Assembly (NCBI GenBank): GCA_903874275.1
Contig: CAIQRS010000268.1
Location: 1 to 44,919 of the forward strand
Origin: an uncultured Anaeromyxobacter sp.
Lineage (GTDB): Bacteria > Myxococcota > Myxococcia > Myxococcales > Anaeromyxobacteraceae
DNA: 44,919 nucleotides
Direction of reading: 5' to 3'
In this document: positions 43,372-44,919 of the stretch, piece after piece
Layout: the number at the start of each line of letters is the position of its first letter
Position numbering within the stretch: position 1 is the stretch's first letter
Position numbers and translations under genes: made by a program
Notes under the pieces: model-generated
What the model saw: only the letters and a program-made list of their open reading frames with translations
Databases searched by the model: none
Told to the model about the DNA's origin: nothing

Positions 43372-44814
43372 ATGGACGTCCTCTTCGTCTCCTCCGAGGT
43401 TGCCCCCTTCTCCAAGACCGGCGGGCTGGGCGACGTCGCCGCGTCCCTGCCCGGCGCGCTCTCCGCCCGTGGCCACCGGGTGGCGGTGGTCACGCCCCGC
43501 TACGGCGGGATCGACCCGCAGCGGCACGGGTTCACCTGGCTGACCACCTCGCTGGAGGCCCGCGGCGAGCGCTGCGGGCTGTGGCTCAAGAAGGGCGGGC
43601 CGGGTACACCCGCAGTGTACCTCCTGGAGCACGACCTCTTCTATGGGTTTCGCCGGAACCCCTACGGCGAGGGCGGCAGCGACTACCCCGACAACCCGGC
43701 CCGCTTCGCCTTCCTGGCCCGGGCCGCCCTCGAGCTTCCGCGGGCGCTCCAGTTCCGGCCGGCGGTGGTCCACTTCAACGACTGGCAGACGGCGCTCGGC
43801 CCCTGGTTCCTGCGCGCCGAGCACCACGACGACCCGTGGCTCGCCGGGGCGCGCAGCGTCTTCACCATCCACAACCTGGCCTACCAGGGCATGTTCGCGA
43901 AGTCGTTCATGGACCTCCTCGGGCTCCCCTGGTCGATCTTCCGTCTCGACGGCGGGGTCGAGTTCCACGATCAGCTCAACTTCATGAAGGCCGGGCTCTC
44001 CTTCGCCGACGCCCTCACCACCGTCTCGCCCAACTACGCCCGCGAGATCCTCACCGTCGAGGGCGGCTACGGCCTCGACACCGTGCTGCGCAGCCGCAGC
44101 GGCGACCTCTTCGGGATCCTGAACGGCATCGACGACCGGGAGTGGGACCCGGCCCGCGACCCGCACCTCCCGGTCCACTACGACCGGCGCGACCTGCGAG
44201 GCAAGGTCCGGGTCAAGGCGGCCCTGCAGGCCGAACTCGGACTCCCGGTGAAACCCCACGTCCCGCTGGTCGGTCTGGTGGGGCGGCTGGCCGACCAGAA
44301 GGGCATCGACCTGCTGGCGGCGGCCACGCCGGCGCTGCTCCGCTCCGACGCCCAGTTCGCCCTGCTGGGCAGTGGGCAGCGGGAGTTCGAGGAGTTCTTC
44401 GCCTGGGTGGGGCGCGAGCGCCCCGACCGCTTCGCGGCCCGCATCGGCTTCGACGAGGGGATGGCCCACCGCATCGAGGCCGGCTCCGACCTCTTCCTCA
44501 TGCCCAGCCGGTTCGAGCCCTGCGGGCTGAACCAGATGTACAGCCTGCGCTACGGCACGCCGCCGGTGGCGCGTGCCGTGGGCGGGCTCGTCGACACCGT
44601 GGAGGACTACGACGGGTGGAAGCGCGGCAACGGCTTCCTCTTCGGGCCGCTCGACCCGGTGGCGCTGGTGGTGGCGACGCGGCGCGCCCTCGACGTCTGG
44701 CGCGACGTCCGCGCCTGGCGGGGGATCCAGGAGCGCGGGATGGACATCGACTTCTCCTGGGAGAGGAGCGCCGAGCGGTACGAGGCGCTGTACCGGGGGC
44801 TGGCGGAGGGGTAG
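43372..44814 (+). CDS. glgA: glycogen synthase (ADP-glucose type)
   Basis: 480 residues, standard GlgA length. Transfers glucose from ADP-glucose to the non-reducing end of an alpha-1,4-glucan (GT5). The N-terminal KTGGLGDV loop binds ADP-glucose; HFNDWQTAL and FTIHNLAYQGMF are GT5 hallmarks. The second Rossmann domain contains VGRLADQKGIDLL, SDLFLMPSRFEPCGLNQMYSLRYGTPPVARAVGGLVDTV (the E-x7-E type catalytic and nucleotide-binding segment). 13 bp after the galT-like gene. With glgC (5.4-6.6 kb) and GH57 it makes a glycogen synthesis/turnover set. Followed almost at once by a tandem repeat. Confidence 0.96.
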   Translation: MDVLFVSSEVAPFSKTGGLGDVAASLPGALSARGHRVAVVTPRYGGIDPQRHGFTWLTTSLEARGERCGLWLKKGGPGTPAVYLLEHDLFYGFRRNPYGEGGSDYPDNPARFAFLARAALELPRALQFRPAVVHFNDWQTALGPWFLRAEHHDDPWLAGARSVFTIHNLAYQGMFAKSFMDLLGLPWSIFRLDGGVEFHDQLNFMKAGLSFADALTTVSPNYAREILTVEGGYGLDTVLRSRSGDLFGILNGIDDREWDPARDPHLPVHYDRRDLRGKVRVKAALQAELGLPVKPHVPLVGLVGRLADQKGIDLLAAATPALLRSDAQFALLGSGQREFEEFFAWVGRERPDRFAARIGFDEGMAHRIEAGSDLFLMPSRFEPCGLNQMYSLRYGTPPVARAVGGLVDTVEDYDGWKRGNGFLFGPLDPVALVVATRRALDVWRDVRAWRGIQERGMDIDFSWERSAERYEALYRGLAEG

Positions 44815-44817
44815 GGG

Positions 44818-44919
44818 GTGGTCCGTGACGGTGGTCCGTGACGGTGGTCCGTGACGGTGGTCCGTGACGGTGGTCCGTGACGGTGGTCCGTGACGGTGGT
44901 CCGTGACGGTGGTCCGTGA
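44818..44919. repeat. 13-bp tandem repeat (GTGGTCCGTGACG), cut by window end
   Basis: Seven complete identical units and an 11-base partial unit starting four bases after the glgA stop. Each unit contains GTC-CGT-GAC, an interrupted palindrome. The array continues beyond the window, so its true length is unknown. It is a minisatellite; spacing and unit size exclude a CRISPR. Confidence 0.95.

Noticed and set aside
44818-44919. CRISPR array
   Set aside because: Unit is 13 bp with no spacers and no cas genes; the Cas4-like nuclease is 34 kb away and not linked.

Overview
The window is a 44.9 kb chromosomal segment of a very GC-rich bacterium with strong third-position G/C bias. The gene content (multihaem c-type cytochromes with a CbcL-like quinone oxidoreductase, an AgmX/PglI-like protein, Ser/Thr kinases, sigma-54 enhancer-binding regulators, glycogen genes and many GTG/TTG starts) suggests a myxobacterium, most likely Anaeromyxobacter or a relative. 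This is inference from family content; no database comparison was made. No integrase, transposase, phage gene, CRISPR array, tRNA or rRNA was seen, so the segment reads as stable core chromosome with some lineage-specific insertions.

Layout. 1-3.2 kb: HNH endonuclease (-), then alpha/beta hydrolase, O6-alkylguanine-DNA alkyltransferase, a DUF2141 protein and a small secreted peptide (+). 3.2-6.6 kb: membrane glycosyltransferase-like protein and SAM methyltransferase (-), divergent from glgC (+). 6.6-10.6 kb: an active/inactive M16 peptidase pair coupled to a Cas4/RecB-like Fe-S nuclease (+). 10.6-12.9 kb: a nitrilase-superfamily protein coupled to a NUDIX hydrolase, and an exported barrel-like protein (-). 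12.9-22.9 kb (all -): a pabB-pabC fusion coupled to an M28 peptidase, a secreted Big-domain protein, and an operon of histidine kinase, NtrC-type regulator and AgmX-like protein. 22.9-26.0 kb: a dodecahaem cytochrome and small membrane protein (+) facing a heptahaem-cytochrome b fusion (-). 26.2-28.1 kb (all -): two almost identical small membrane protein genes, each with its own sigma-54 promoter, bracketing a SET-domain protein and an unknown membrane protein. 28.4-33.0 kb: LytS/LytTR two-component pair (+), mreB (-), Ser/Thr kinase (+). 33.0-38.1 kb (all -): ispE-spoVG-prs-rplY-pth-rpsF-rpsR-rplI. 38.2-44.9 kb (+): an unknown membrane protein, GH57 glycosidase, MFS transporter, GalT-like enzyme, glgA, and a 13-bp tandem repeat running off the window end.

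How the genes work together. glgC (ADP-glucose synthesis), glgA (glucan elongation), GH57 and the GalT-like enzyme form an alpha-glucan storage and turnover set, although glgC lies about 33 kb from the rest. The two multihaem cytochromes fit electron transfer from the menaquinone pool to the periplasm in anaerobic respiration. The ribosomal/ispE block is a housekeeping cluster in an order common in bacteria, and its S6, S18 and L25 all carry unusual low-complexity tails.

The least explained part is the sigma-54 module at 26.2-28.2 kb. Two copies of a 101-residue membrane protein, identical over residues 1-85, have GG-N10-GC promoters and further upstream blocks conserved at identical spacing. 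Between them lie a 140-residue SET-domain protein and a membrane protein of unknown family.
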